Shown in pieces: positions 47,626 to 59,314 of a DNA stretch of 64,000 bases. The notes beneath the pieces were generated by a model. That model was not told where the DNA came from. It did not search any database and saw only the letters and a program-made list of their open reading frames with translations. Each line of letters starts with the position of its first letter. The first letter of the stretch is position 1. The stretch comes from Liolophura sinensis (lineage: Eukaryota > Mollusca > Polyplacophora > Chitonida > Chitonidae), in the NCBI RefSeq assembly GCF_032854445.1, contig NC_088295.1:20075385-20139384 (forward strand). Direction: 5' to 3'. Position numbers and translations under genes: made by a program.

Positions 47626-48784
47626 CAATAGAAGACCATGCTAATTGATGAACATGACAGATGTTTTATGCGATAAAATACAGAGAACATTTTTGCATTG
47701 CTAGATTTCTGCTTGCTTTTAAGTTTATCAGATCCCTGCACTTTCAGAAAGCTTCCTAAAGAACATGCCTGAGCCCTGGTTCGTTGAAATCGTCACAGCA
47801 GTTTCACCAGCAAACCTCTATGTGAGTCAGCTAGTCTATACCAGTGGTTAAGTAACTGATAGCGTGTTTTAAATAGTCATGTCCAGGTTTGGCTACGAAA
47901 AGCCTAAGCTGAATTTTAGGTACGGCAGATTCATTCAAGCGTAACCAGGGTATAAACTAGTTCAGCGTCAATCTTGTATCCCTGTAACCGATTTTTCAAT
48001 ATAATTTGGTTGCTTGTGGGTTTCAACGTCGATTTCAATGCCGACGTATTTACGTTGCCACATGCTTCACTGGGTACCCATGCCCGAAGACACACTCGCC
48101 CAGTCACAGTATTCGACCACCAAACCGACCAGAACTTGCTATACACTCCCTTGAGCTGAGTATCATATCAGAGAAGTACAAGTTAAAAAAAGGTTACAGA
48201 TTTTAAGATCTTAGGCATGACCAACTTTATGGTAGAAACACAGATCTCCAGTTTACGAGGGAGCGTTCTATGCCACACTGCAATCGAAGTATAACCTTTA
48301 CCTAAAATTGTCTTTCTTGTGTTACACTCTTAAAGGGATACAGAATCAACGCTGATTGGCTGACAGTGCAGATAAGGTTTCCTGTGTTAAACCTTAGAGC
48401 CTTGGTCACTATTGAATAAATGCACCACACCTAAAATTGAGCGTAGGATAGGAATAGCCTAAGCTTGCCTATCCCTCAGACCAGCCAATCAGAATCGATT
48501 CTGTATCCCTTTAAGATCCCACACGTACAAGTAACTGCAGAACTATTACTTCAAAACCAAGACAAGTTTATTTACAAATGATATAGATGTAAGTTTTGAA
48601 CGCATGCGTGTATATTTATTTACTGATCATAAAAATATAGCATTTTGCTTTCTTACGTGCACATTTTAATTCCTTCTATAATACATGTTGGTGAAAAGAA
48701 CTGTACTGATATGCATGTTACATGAACATCACCAACATCTTGGGGTGTACATTATCTGAATACTTATATTAAATATCGGTATTT
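47626..48784. other. No recognisable gene
   Basis: 48335-48515 contains two inverted stretches, AAAGGGATACAGAATCAACG (48335) and CGATTCTGTATCCCTTTAAG (48495). They enclose about 140 bases and are terminal inverted repeats of a probable MITE. Confidence 0.5.
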
Positions 48785-49023
48785 CACTTATTTATTTATT
48801 TGAGTGGTGTTTTACGCCCTAAAGATTTTTCATTTGTAGGACGGCGGCCAGCATTAGGGTGGAAGGAAACCGGTGAGAGCATAGGGCAGTTAAACCCACG
48901 ATCATCCACTGGTAGCTGATAGACCTTCCCACTCACGACCTGAGAGGGATCACAGGGACCGTATGGTGAGAGGCTCTCGCGTTATTGTTCTGCGCTAGCA
49001 CGCTAAACTGTCGCCCATGCAGG
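48785..49023 (-). mobile_element. Diverged full-length SINE
   Basis: TTATTTGAGTGGTGTTTTAC to GCACGCTAAACTGTCGCCCA. Both the tail and the worn tRNA head are visible. It ends 85 bases from the stop codon of gene D, in its 3' flank. Confidence 0.85.
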
Positions 49024-49065
49024 CTCACTGTCACTATTTTAACGTAACGTTCACAAACGTCAGCG

Positions 49066-49071
49066 TTTATT
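49066..49071 (-). promoter_or_regulatory. Polyadenylation signal AATAAA, gene D
   Basis: AATAAA on the minus strand 37 bases after the gene D stop codon. Confidence 0.5.
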
Positions 49072-49107
49072 TCCTCTTCACACGTTGACGACTATGGGAG
49101 CACGTGA

Positions 49108-49508
49108 TCACAAAACCATTTGACCTTTAGTACTGGAGCCGTCCTCGGGATGCGGTATGGGACGCCCTTCATGCACACTGATATTTGGGCAGCTGTGCGG
49201 TTGTGACCCTCCCAAGCGCAGTGCTGTCTGGCAGGCACAAGTTGAACATTTGGCTGGTACAGTTGATGATGGTTGTGTTGGCGCATGATCTTGTGTTTGG
49301 CTAAGTAGCATCTGCACCTCCCGATCATTAATGATGTCTACTTGATGAGATGGGCTGCGAACGACCTTCATTTCAACTTCCATAAGATTCATGTTCTTTT
49401 TCATCATGAGGGACAGGTGTCTGGCCTTCAGGGAAATACACACTAATGCAACGAGCAAAGCTAATACAAGAATCCACGCCGTAATCTCACGCCCTGAGAT
49501 CGCTTCAT
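49108..49508 (-). CDS. Gene D exon 3: transmembrane and tail
   Basis: Acceptor TTTCTATTGTCAG, phase 1. The frame is open to TGA at 49108. Confidence 0.78.
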
Positions 49509-50787
49509 CTGACAATAGAAACGAGGACATGGTATCAACGTTAAATGGAAAACGAATCAACTTCTGAAATCCCTTGTGTAAAAGGTTTGGTGAGAAACGA
49601 TTTGTGAGAGGTAATAAGTCTTTAATTTGGCGTTATTAGGTCTACTTTGTTCTAGTCAGAGTCATTATTGTTTGTACTAAAGCGAATCAGTGACACAAGT
49701 AATGGTATTGGAGCATCGATCTACAGCGATATACTCCCCGGCCGTACAAGGAAGGTCTGCCACCAACCAGCGGATGATCGTGGGTTTCCTCCGTGCTCTG
49801 CCCGGTTTGCTCCCTCCATAATGCTGACCGCCGTCGTATTAGTGAAATACTTGAGTACGGCGTAAACACCAATCAAATAAATAAATACAGCGATATAGCA
49901 CAATTTAAACTTCGCGCGAAGATCACGTGCATCGATTTTCTTATGCCACCCCATATTCTTGAAAACGCTTAACACCAAGGAGATAAAGAAATAAATACTA
50001 AAAATGCGTTAACAGTCGACTGGCCGTTTTGTGAGGAACAGAGGCCATACCAACAATTTGTGACATAGCACACAAAACAAACGCATGTTGCTTTAAATGT
50101 TTTAACATAACAGCTTACCCCAGCAGACATAGTCATTGTCGGGATTTTGAGCGTTGGGACCTGAAAGTAGAACAAATAATACAAACATGACCAAAGTTAC
50201 ACAACGGGTATAAGTAACCTATACTGGAGATACTGAAGTTTTCAGAATTATAAGCAGATCATGCCGATATGTATTAGCGTAATTAAACCTCCACAAAGCA
50301 GGCATCCTGCACTGTAGACCGATTGACTGATCGATTGAATTTTATTTAAAGCCATATGATGAAGAATTTATACGGTGGCTGTCAGCTAACTGACGAGCCT
50401 TTGTTCATGTGGTGACAACCTGTATATTGAGCCCTAGCCACTGATAAAATCACTGGTAAGATTAAAAGCATGAGGGGCTTGTATTAAGTTCTTCGGTCAT
50501 CTCGGTCAAACAACATAGCTATAGGCAGTAGAGCTGGCTACATAGACAAACTCACCTACTGTACCGCCTTGACAACCTCGCCATTGCCGGCAGACGTCTA
50601 AGTTACACGTGGAGGGCGAACAGCTTTCACAGCGACCCTGAATGGAACAGAACCTGATGTCTGTGCCTGTGGACTCACAGTCGTCGTTGACACAACTGTC
50701 AAAACCTCTAGCAACTCTTCCCTCCATAGTTCCTAGGGCACAGGCTACGCTCAAGAAAGGTACATAAAACAGGAGACATGTACTCAT
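49108..50787 (-). CDS. Gene D: BCMA/TACI-like TNF-receptor family member, complete three-exon model
   Basis: Predicted 224-residue type I receptor. Exon 1 (50787-50556): signal peptide MSTCLLFYVPFLSVACALG, then an eight-cysteine domain (DSCVNDDC, RFCSIQGRCESCSPSTC, VCRQWRGC). Exon 2 (50160-50119): 14-codon stalk with one Cys. Exon 3 (49508-49108): membrane span (ITAWILVLALLVALVCISL), then a tail with PTQPS (TRAF-type PxQx[ST]) and a Cys cluster (CSTCAC). Introns are phase 1 with GT-AG, and the exon sum is 675. The end of the domain (C-x4-C with Arg/Trp between) resembles gene A rather than B or C, so A and D form a subgroup. A frame four codons longer upstream lacks ATG. Confidence 0.78.
49734..49885 (+). 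mobile_element. Headless SINE with 12-bp target-site duplication
   Basis: Starts CTCCCCGGCCGTACAAGGAA, the same internal point as the copy at 45899. It ends (AAAT)n and is flanked by TACAGCGATATA (49722-49733 and 49886-49897). In intron 2 of gene D, antisense. Confidence 0.93.
50119..50160 (-). CDS. Gene D exon 2: one-cysteine mini-exon
   Basis: Acceptor TCTACTTTCAG and donor GTAAGCTG bound 42 bases, phase 1 at both ends, giving GPNAQNPDNDYVCW-G. Confidence 0.7.
50556..50787 (-). CDS. Gene D exon 1: signal peptide and cysteine-rich domain
   Basis: ATG at 50787; donor GTAG/GTGAGTTT at 50555, phase 1. Confidence 0.78.
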
Positions 50788-50805
50788 GTCTACAATACAT
50801 GTCAC

Positions 50806-51429
50806 ACCTTTACAGTCAGTTAGTCCTACTGACGTTTGTCAGAGGAGACAGCGCTGGAGCCAACACAGATTCCCTTCTATCTCCGTGGCGGATCCTCATT
50901 TAACCTGCTTGCGAACGGTCAACACAGTAAGAAGACCAACAACATGCAGTTAGATTTCTGTTATATAGGCTTACATGGATAAACACTGGCCTATTTTGAC
51001 TTCTGTATATATAGACTCGGAAATTCCCTGGTAATTTTTGACTTCACGTATTTTTAGATCTTCGTCATCAATAACCTACACTCCTCCCTCCCTCACCCCT
51101 TTGTGCTTCTCAGTTTAGCGCCGCTGCGGGAAAGTTTTTTTATCTGGACGTAGAAGATGGTATTCATTAATATTCTTACATCCCTCTTCTTTCTCCTCAT
51201 GAGAGTGAGTTCGAATCGATCTAACCCAAATAGGACTACGTTTTTGTGTAGTTTTATAGGGTGGAGTCTAGGTCGACTTCTTAAACTTCGGCAGTCAGTT
51301 TTTAGTAAATTTCCTGGTAAATCACGTCACTTTATGTGGTTGTTATTTTGGACAGCGCCATGTACAAAAGAATGACATGAGAAAGGACCTGCATGTATGG
51401 TCAGGCGGGGAATCGGTCCCAAAGAGGTA
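50806..51429. other. No recognisable gene; 5' flank of gene D
   Basis: Chance open frames only. Confidence 0.4.
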
Positions 51430-52260
51430 CGATACATGTAAGAAAGTGCAAGTTTCAAAATCTCAGCACAATTCCGCAAATTTCTCACGCATGCAGAAGT
51501 ATATCAAGCATGGTCTAAACGCTCATAAAAGTTTCATGGATGTAGAAGAGAGGGTTACCACAAGACTGCAACTTCCACAAAAACTGTTTTGGGGGTTGAA
51601 ATGAGGCATTGTGTTTCTATTTCGACGTTATGTGAAAATCGATGTTAAGCAGAAAATATTTTTACTGAAGCTTTTACTGAAGCTGTCAAAGTCTTGTCTT
51701 GGTTAACTTTTGTCTTCTTGTGTAAAATATAAAAATTATAATGTGATCAGTTTTGTCAGATTTTGGCATGTTTAAAATCCTTATTTCTGCCGATGTCTGG
51801 AAGGCGTCCTTCATAATACAGTGTGTTAAGGAAGTCATTCTGCAGAACAGCTAATACTTCGAGAAAGAGTCCGAATCCTAGCCATTGTATCCTTTTCCAC
51901 TGAAAGCAAAAATGCACTCATTTATGTATTTGACTGGTGTTTTTTTTGCTACATTTGTAGTACACCGATTTTCTCTATGCCGAAGTGTTTAATACAAAGA
52001 TATTTAAGTGTGTCTGGACTAGCAATAGGCTACCCTTTTTGATTTTATTACTCATACATCGCTTCTGTGCATACTTGGAGCTTTAAGGCGAACGATTGTC
52101 ATATAACCGGAAAAGAGGAGTAAAACACAACTGGAAAAAGTAGTGGCCCTACGAAGGTGTCAGCAATTGTAAGCCACAGCTATATAGTTAATTTCACTTT
52201 TTTAGGTGCACTTTTTCTTGAACCTTGGCCAATTCCCCGCCTTACCAAACCAGGACCCAG
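51430..52260. repeat. Diverged dispersed repeat, copy 2
   Basis: AAGAAAGTGCAAGTTTCAAA/ATCTCAGCACA, then GGTGTCAGCAATTGTAAGCC and TAGGTGCACTTTTTCTTGAA, in the same order as 19515-20130. 52270-52410 adds a palindromic stretch around CGTACGACAGTTTTTCAGGA and ACAATGGT...ACCATTGT. Confidence 0.55.
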
Positions 52261-52626
52261 TTTCACAAAGCGGCGTACGACAGTTTTTCAGGACAATGGT
52301 TTTTAATCGTACATTTGTCGTACGATATTTTGTAAATCACTATAACCGTACCATTGTCCTGTGTGTGTGATTACCACACATGTACGGTATCTTTGTGAAA
52401 CTCGGCCCAGGTCCTGTGATGTCCGATGCGAAAATGCCGTAAACGCCCATCCATCCATCCACTATATGCATACATACACACATAACAAGTCAACAACACA
52501 ACCAAACAATTACTAACCAACATAACTATATAGTCAATGTCTAAATATCTAGAACAGTCATCTTCGTTAAAATGTGGAATATTTCCACTTATATATCACT
52601 ACAATATATGCTACGCACAATGTCCT

Positions 52627-53183
52627 TTAATCTGATGATGTTCTTGCAGTTATCGTTTTCAGTGATGTCTCTTCGTCCAACGAGAATGTTTGTTGTAAAC
52701 GCTGAGATGACAGATTCCTGGAAATGGTGGGTACCTCTGAAGAGGTGTCTGTTATCTGACTGTCACAGCGACATAGCGGAGGACTCGATGCGGGGCTGTC
52801 ATTATCACAGCCTGTCTCACAGTCTCCAGAGTTGGACTGGCGGCAAACATCGAAGTCATATCGTAAAGCTAAGGAGCCATCTTCCACAGGCAAACTTGGA
52901 ACAGTATTCGTTACGTGTATAGGCACAGATCTCGGTTGGTGAATTGACAGGAATGGTTTAGTGGACGTCAAGGCTGATGCTGATACGCCATTAACCTTGT
53001 TCATCTGTTTTCTTGGGGCTGTCGGCTTTATGTCTGGCTTCACTCCATAACCATAAGCTTGCTTCATCACCAGCAGAAATCTCATATTAACGAGATTAGA
53101 GACAACGTTCACCACGAGCATAACCATTATAGTAGCAGCTATTATAGTGAGTCGAATTAACTGTACTTCAGTCAGCGATGTGT
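52627..53183 (-). CDS. Gene C exon 3: transmembrane and long tail
   Basis: Acceptor CTTTCTGTTTCAG, phase 1. Open for 185 codons to TAA. Confidence 0.8.
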
Positions 53184-55273
53184 CTGAAACAGAAAGTTTC
53201 ACAACTAGTAAACGTGTTTTTTTCAATATGATTTTTTTTTTTTGATTGGTGTTTTACGCCGTACTCAAGAATATTTCACTTAGACGACGGCGGCCAGCAT
53301 TATGGTGGGTGGAAACCGGGCAGAGCCCGGGGGAAACCCACGACCATCCGCAGGTTGCTGACAGACCTTCCCACTTACGGCCGGAGAGGAAGCCAGCATG
53401 AGCTGGACTTGAACTCACAGCGACCGCATTGGTGAGAGGCTCCTGGGTCATTACGCTGCGCTAGCGCGCTAACCGACTGAGCCACGGAGGCCCCTTTTCA
53501 ATATGACATGTATCTTGAATAATCATTCGTACATATTAGTCAGTACCAAATTTTATGTCTTAATTTCTGTATTCTGTATACTACTCACAAAAAAAAACAC
53601 ACGGAAGGTAAACAGAGACTATCCCGATCTGGTATTCTGAGGTAATATTGCGAACCACATTAATAACATACATATATGAATACAGTGTTAACTGTTACCT
53701 GTTGATACGCATTCTGTTAACTTGGCGTTTGCCGTCATCATTTTGTTGAGTCCTGAAGTTGGGAAAAATAAGAAAGAAAACATTATATTACATATATTAT
53801 ACCTGATATACAGTTCCAGGAATTGTTGTGTATTGGTATTTGCAAATATATGTCTTCATATAACCACCCAGCTACACTGACCCACACGGATAAGTATTTA
53901 GTAGCCAATAGACCGACACTAATTGAAAGATCATTAAATAATGGCTAATGCAAATTATACTTTTTAATATCTAAAACTAAAAGTTATTAGCAGTGATGTT
54001 CATGTTTCATGTGAATGAAATCCCAACAAATTTCTGATGTCGAAGTGCAAATTGGCTTATTGCACGTGTATAGGTACTTGAAGTGGTCCACATATTGGGT
54101 AGTCCATCTAGATGTGTTATTCAAACTCTTATTCATCGAGACAAAGGCCATCAGTATCTGAACCCAGCGCCAGCTTGGCACAGATTATTTATTTATTTTA
54201 TTTGATTGGTTTTTTTACACCGTACGCAAGAATATTTCACTTAAACGACGGCGGTCAGCATTATGGTGGTAGGAAACGGGACCTAATCCGCGCTCAAGAC
54301 CTGCAACTTGCCTGCATGGTGGTTCAGAAGTGAATAAGCTAATACCGGTATTATCATATATATATATACACGATTTTAACAAAATCCAGCAACCATTGGG
54401 TTGTACAGAGGCCAAATGGATGGCAGCAAATTTAGTTCATATCCAAGATGCTGTTACACAATTATTTTGTGGCTAAGTAACATACTGAACACTTGGCTTA
54501 ATCTTCTAAATCTGGTCTAAAATTGAACAATATAGCAAGGATGTTAGGTCTAATGACTGTTAATGTAACAAAAAAAACTATCGCAAAGTTTTCTTTGTTT
54601 TGCAGGGGGGTGGGGGGGGGGGTGGGAGGGGGTTATCTTGATGAGATTTTCTGCATTTTTTTAAGGTGAACTGTTAAACCCACAAACATTTCTTTTGACT
54701 TGCAGGACACAAACAAGTTAAAACTTTCCTTCGTTTCACCATCCTGAGGAAAGAGAGATATCGACAAATAAAGAAAAACTAGGGCGTTCATTTCAAAAGA
54801 TACGCGGCCTTTGTCTTTGGATTCGAATTCCTTATATATACAGTATATATGGAGTTACTAAATAAAATGCTTATTTTACAATGGGTAGCTGCACATTATG
54901 TTAAAATGTGACATTAGATCATATGGGTAGCATATGGGTAGCAAATGCCAGTCATTGTGTAGCAGTTATTACACTATGAGATTTTGCTACATCATGGGCG
55001 TTTGTACACGCCATACTTTGTACATGTCTGACAGTGAAACATTTAGATCTTACCAAAGCAGAAATGTTGACAGTCCTTTGGGAGATACTTCAGGCGGCAA
55101 AGTGCTACACTACACGGACTACAGCGTTCCTCCATCTTATCACAGTAAAACCCTGATCGACACAAGTCCGAAAAACAAGAGTCGACGCCCTGGCTTGGCG
55201 GATCGGACGAGACCGGTGTCAACATAATGATCAGACTCAGTATACGAAAAGCAAAGCTAAGACTGGTCGACAT
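52627..55273 (-). CDS. Gene C: BCMA/TACI-like TNF-receptor family member, complete three-exon model
   Basis: Predicted 276-residue type I receptor. Exon 1 (55273-55054): signal peptide MSTSLSFAFRILSLIIMLTP, then an eight-cysteine domain (DSCFSDLC, GFYCDKMEERCSPCSVALC, LPKDCQHFC). Exon 2 (53752-53699): 18-codon stalk with one Cys. Exon 3 (53183-52627): membrane span about residues 102-125, then the longest tail in the cluster (about 150 residues, Ser/Thr/Pro-rich with a Cys-Asp patch, DVCRQSNSGDCETGCDND). Introns are phase 1 and the exon sum is 831. The tail has no death domain. A full-length SINE sits in intron 2. An extra stalk exon in the 1.3-kb intron 1 cannot be excluded. Confidence 0.78.
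53232..53494 (-). mobile_element. Full-length tRNA-derived SINE with target-site duplication
   Basis: Complete from the A-rich end and TTTTACGCCGTACTCAAGAA to the tRNA head (GCGCTAACCGACTGAGCCAC, minus-strand A box). Flanked by TTTTCAATATGA on both sides (ending 53231, and 53495-53506). In intron 2 of gene C, same strand as the gene. Confidence 0.95.
53699..53752 (-). CDS. Gene C exon 2: one-cysteine mini-exon
   Basis: Acceptor TTCCCAACTTCAG and donor GTAACAG bound 54 bases, phase 1 at both ends, giving LNKMMTANAKLTECVST-G. Confidence 0.7.
54186..54280 (-). mobile_element. SINE tail fragment in intron 1 of gene C
   Basis: TTTTATTTGATTGGTTTTTT, then CAAGAATATTTCACTTAAAC and GCGGTCAGCATTATGGTGG. 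Confidence 0.85.
54604..54634 (+). repeat. Guanine-run tract
   Basis: GCAGGGGGGTGGGGGGGGGG and GTGGGAGGGGG give several runs of three or more G. A quadruplex is possible on the plus strand. Confidence 0.6.
55054..55273 (-). CDS. Gene C exon 1: signal peptide and cysteine-rich domain
   Basis: ATG at 55273; donor TTTG/GTAAGATC at 55053, phase 1. Confidence 0.8.
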
Positions 55274-57039
55274 GCTGATTTAGTGTGTGACTGCTATAGT
55301 CATGTCCAACCACAAGCATAAATGAATCAGTTGCATCATCATATACGTTGTGAAACTGGAAACTGCATTTAAGGGGAATCCCCTTAAACACGCAGACGGG
55401 GATTTCCGTTTTGATTATTACTCATCTAAAGTAGGTTACCTAAACTTATTTATTAGTATCATTCTTTATTTGAACAAACAGGCCTATTCGTATAATGAAA
55501 AAACATTATCTGCGGCTATGGCGTTCGTTGGTTGAATGTGAGGTCTACATTCTGACCGATACACCTGTACACCATGTTACATTATTAGTTCAAGTTTAGT
55601 CGTGTCCAGTAAAATTTCATTACATCTGATGCAACTAAATGATCACCAATTATTGATGGGAAATGAGCCATCGCCTATATATTGTCTGATTTTGAATTTC
55701 AGTTGCGCAAGACGGCATGCAGGCCAGCAAAGATGGATTCGAACTTAGCGTCAGCTGACAGTAGTCATAACTTAAGGTTGAATATACGAAGATTCTATTG
55801 AGCCTCGAATTTTCTGATAGATATTGAAATTAATGGATCAGATATAATCTGTTCACCCTGCATGTGCATGAAATACATTACTTCATTGGGCATTTATAGT
55901 GAAGTTGATCTCCACTGTTTAAAGAGAAAGAAAGCTTAAAACTCTACTAATCAGACTAACTAAAAACTGTGCGTAACAATATTTTCAAGTATTCAAAGAC
56001 ACCATAATATCTACGGTGGACCTAATTGATAAACCATATAACGGATGTTCAACATGGAGACTGACTTGTCGCTACCGTCGCAGTTTATGGCTGCTATCAG
56101 CCACCAGAGTTTAGGTACTCTAGAATGCCCCCCAAGCTAAACATACCTTTTAAAGTTGGAATATTGAATTCTACCCCCCACCCTCAACCCCTTGGTAAAC
56201 TGATTACCTAAATAAAATTCACAAAAATGACATGTGCATGTGAATCTAAAGAAAAATGAAAGCTCAAAGAACCTTACAATTCAAGGTACAGAACGTAATG
56301 CATTGGATTTTATTTCCCATTAAGGAGGGAACACGGCAAGCCCATATTCAGACGTAAACACAACTCTTACCAAAGTTAAACAACTACAAGCAATTTAAAA
56401 CATAAATAGGTAACATAACAAAATTTTACACACATGATCGTACAGTTGGGGAGTTTTTGAAAGATGTGTTTTACTTCAGAAACAAATCAAACAACATAAT
56501 TACGTCACAGACGTAACTTTAATTGATGTTAGAATGAAGTCATGGTATATGTTGGATATAGCTTGTACGGTACACAGTGAAAACAGTAAAGTTCATGGTA
56601 AATTACGAAAGGAAAGATGTACTGTTAATATGAACATTTAATTATGATGACTAATTTTCCCATAACTGCTTTATCGTGGTATCTGGTGAGCTGTTAGTAT
56701 GGTAATCTGTCGCATTCTTTCTCCATGAGCACTTAGAGAATATTGAATATTGTCAAAATGTTGGGTTCATTTATAAAAAAGAGTATTCAAGAGGCTCATT
56801 TATATACAGAGTCTGTTTAAAATAATGTGGTGTCTGACACTAGGAAACTTGACATGACTTTGGCATGCAAAAAACGATTAAAAACCACATCACCTGCAGA
56901 CAGCGTGCCAAGACGCCAGCCTAAATTTGCAGTCGTACATGTGGTATGTACTAACGTACTTTTAATTGCCTATACTTGGCGCTTCTTGATGAAATGTGGG
57001 AAAGATTATCTTCTGCCACTGTATATCAGGGTTACATGG
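55274..57039. other. No recognisable gene
   Basis: Nothing beyond chance open frames. Confidence 0.4.
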
Positions 57040-57850
57040 TCAACGCCAGGACACCTGTCCAGCCTGCAAATATCACGTGGAATATGGAGGAACATGTCCT
57101 GATTGCGAATATCACGTGAACATAAGGGCAATTGTCCTGCCAGCGAATATCACATGCACATGGGGGCGCCTGTCCTACCAGCGAATATCACGTGGATATA
57201 AGAGCCCCTGTTTTGTCAGCCGGCGAATATCACATAAACATGAAGTCACCTGTTCTGCCAGCGAATATCACATGAACATGAGAGCATCTGTCCACCCAGC
57301 CCGTATGTGAACATGAGGGCACCTGTCCTACAAGCGAATATCACGTGGATATGAGGGTCCCTGTTCTGTCAGCCGGCGAATATCACATGAACATGAGGGC
57401 ACCTGTCCTACCAGCGAATATCATGTGGATATGAGGGCCCCTGTTCTGTCAGCCGGCGAATATCACATGAACATGAGGGCAGCTGTCCTACCAGCGAATA
57501 TCATGTGGATATGACAGCCCATGTTCTGTCAGCCGGCGAATATCACATGAACATGAGGGCACCCGTCCTACCAGCGAATATCACGTGGATATGACAGCCC
57601 CCTGTTCTGTCAGCCAGCGAATATCACATGAACATGAGGGCACCTGTCCTACCACCGGATATCACATGGATATGACAGCCCCTGTTCTGTCAGCCGCGAA
57701 TATCACATGAACATAAGGACACCTGTTCTGCCAGCGTATATCACGTGAATACGAGAGCATCTGTCCATGCAGCCCGCGAATATCACGTGAATATGAGGGC
57801 ACCTACACCGCCAGACAACGAATATCACATAAATATAAGAGCGCCTAGCT
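57040..57850. repeat. 80-bp dimeric minisatellite
   Basis: Two related half-units alternate: GCGAATATCACATGAACATG + AGGGCACCTGTCCTACCA (about 38) and GCGAATATCATGTGGATATG + AGGGCCCCTGTTCTGTCAGCCG (about 42). The dimer period is 80 between 57371 and 57451. The outer units are single and more diverged. Confidence 0.9.
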
Positions 57851-58950
57851 GTCCTTTCAACAAATTTCACTATCACTGCAGGTCCAGTACAAATTAGAGT
57901 TATTTACAATCTAAGAATTTCTTGACTTTTCCAGAGCAGACATCAAAATCATCTGTAGTACAACAAATGTACTCTTCTTCTTTCTGCATGCTCATTTGTC
58001 AAACTTGATATAAGTAAAGCTGTAAAGTCAGTGGTCATTTTTTTTCAAGATGAATGAATAAACCATCTTGATACATCTTCATCATTACTTCTCAAATACG
58101 ATACATATCAATGCATGCAGTCGGGAAGCTCCATGACAAAATATGTATCTGGGAAATTACCATCCCAAACCCTGTTGTACTCAACAGAAATTTCACTACA
58201 TCTGAAATCGTCATCATAGGGCCATTGTCGTCGGCTTGCCATTGTACTGACTTTCCGTTACCCCTAATGGATAGATAGGGACATCACGTGACACCGACTC
58301 CCTCATTATCGCCACTCTGGACATCTGTCCTGAAGATGCTGTTAGATGAGAAGAAAATCTAAAGAATAATGACGGTACATAGGTGTATATAATGCTGATA
58401 TATTCTTGCTATCTTGAATAAACATGACAAATATTTGTACATATGAATTATACCTGATCTATACTTTCGGTATCTGTTGTCAATTTTATCAGATTTTGAC
58501 AATTGATGATCAAGCCCTGCATATTCAATCAGTGCTGCGTGATGTTAATATACGTCTCAAACATAGAGATAAGAGACAATCCTGATGACCAAGCAACTGG
58601 TATATTATCATTATATTTCAAACCTTTGATCGGATGTCTGGCTGTAGACTATGGGAAGCCGGTTCGGTATTTATTCGCTAATTACATACATATGTGCAAA
58701 ATAATCATATCTACAATTTCAGGGTCTTTAGCACGTATGTAAAATATTTTTTTTACATTTAATTGAATGAAACAATTTCACATCTGTATATAAGAATTTT
58801 ACTTATTAATAATAAACTCGAATACATTGTTCATATGTATTTTGTATGTATAATTAGAGAATGAATACCAAACACTGCGGCAGGTGTATCCACTGAGGTG
58901 AGTTGGGGTGGGGCATATATATACGCCTTTGATGTCAAAGTTACGCGAGA
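57851..58950. other. No recognisable gene
   Basis: Nothing recognised. Confidence 0.4.
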
Positions 58951-59094
58951 TTTATTTATTTACCTGATTGGAATTTTACGCCTAACACAAGAATATTTCA
59001 CTTGTACGAAGGTGGTCAGCAGTATGGCTGGAGCAAACCGAGCCCAGCTCGAGGAAACCCTATACACGGCCATCCGCAGGTTGCAAACGACGTG
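58951..59094 (-). mobile_element. Diverged headless SINE
   Basis: TTTATTTATTTACCTGATTG, AAGAATATTTCACTTGTACG and GGCCATCCGCAGGTTGC. 3' flank of gene A. Confidence 0.8.
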
Positions 59095-59314
59095 AGATAG
59101 AGATCTTGGTAGGAGTAAAGAGAATGTTCACTGACCCGCAAACATTGTGGGTTGATACTGACACATCATATATGATGTTCATTTAACTCTTTTTATGCTT
59201 TGTTAACTCCAGATACCCTTTTTCCTTATGTATACAATACTGATCTTCTGAATTTTAATGAAGTCAACCTTGTTTTAAGGCGACCAGGCCGATGAGATTT
59301 GTGTTTACTTTGAA

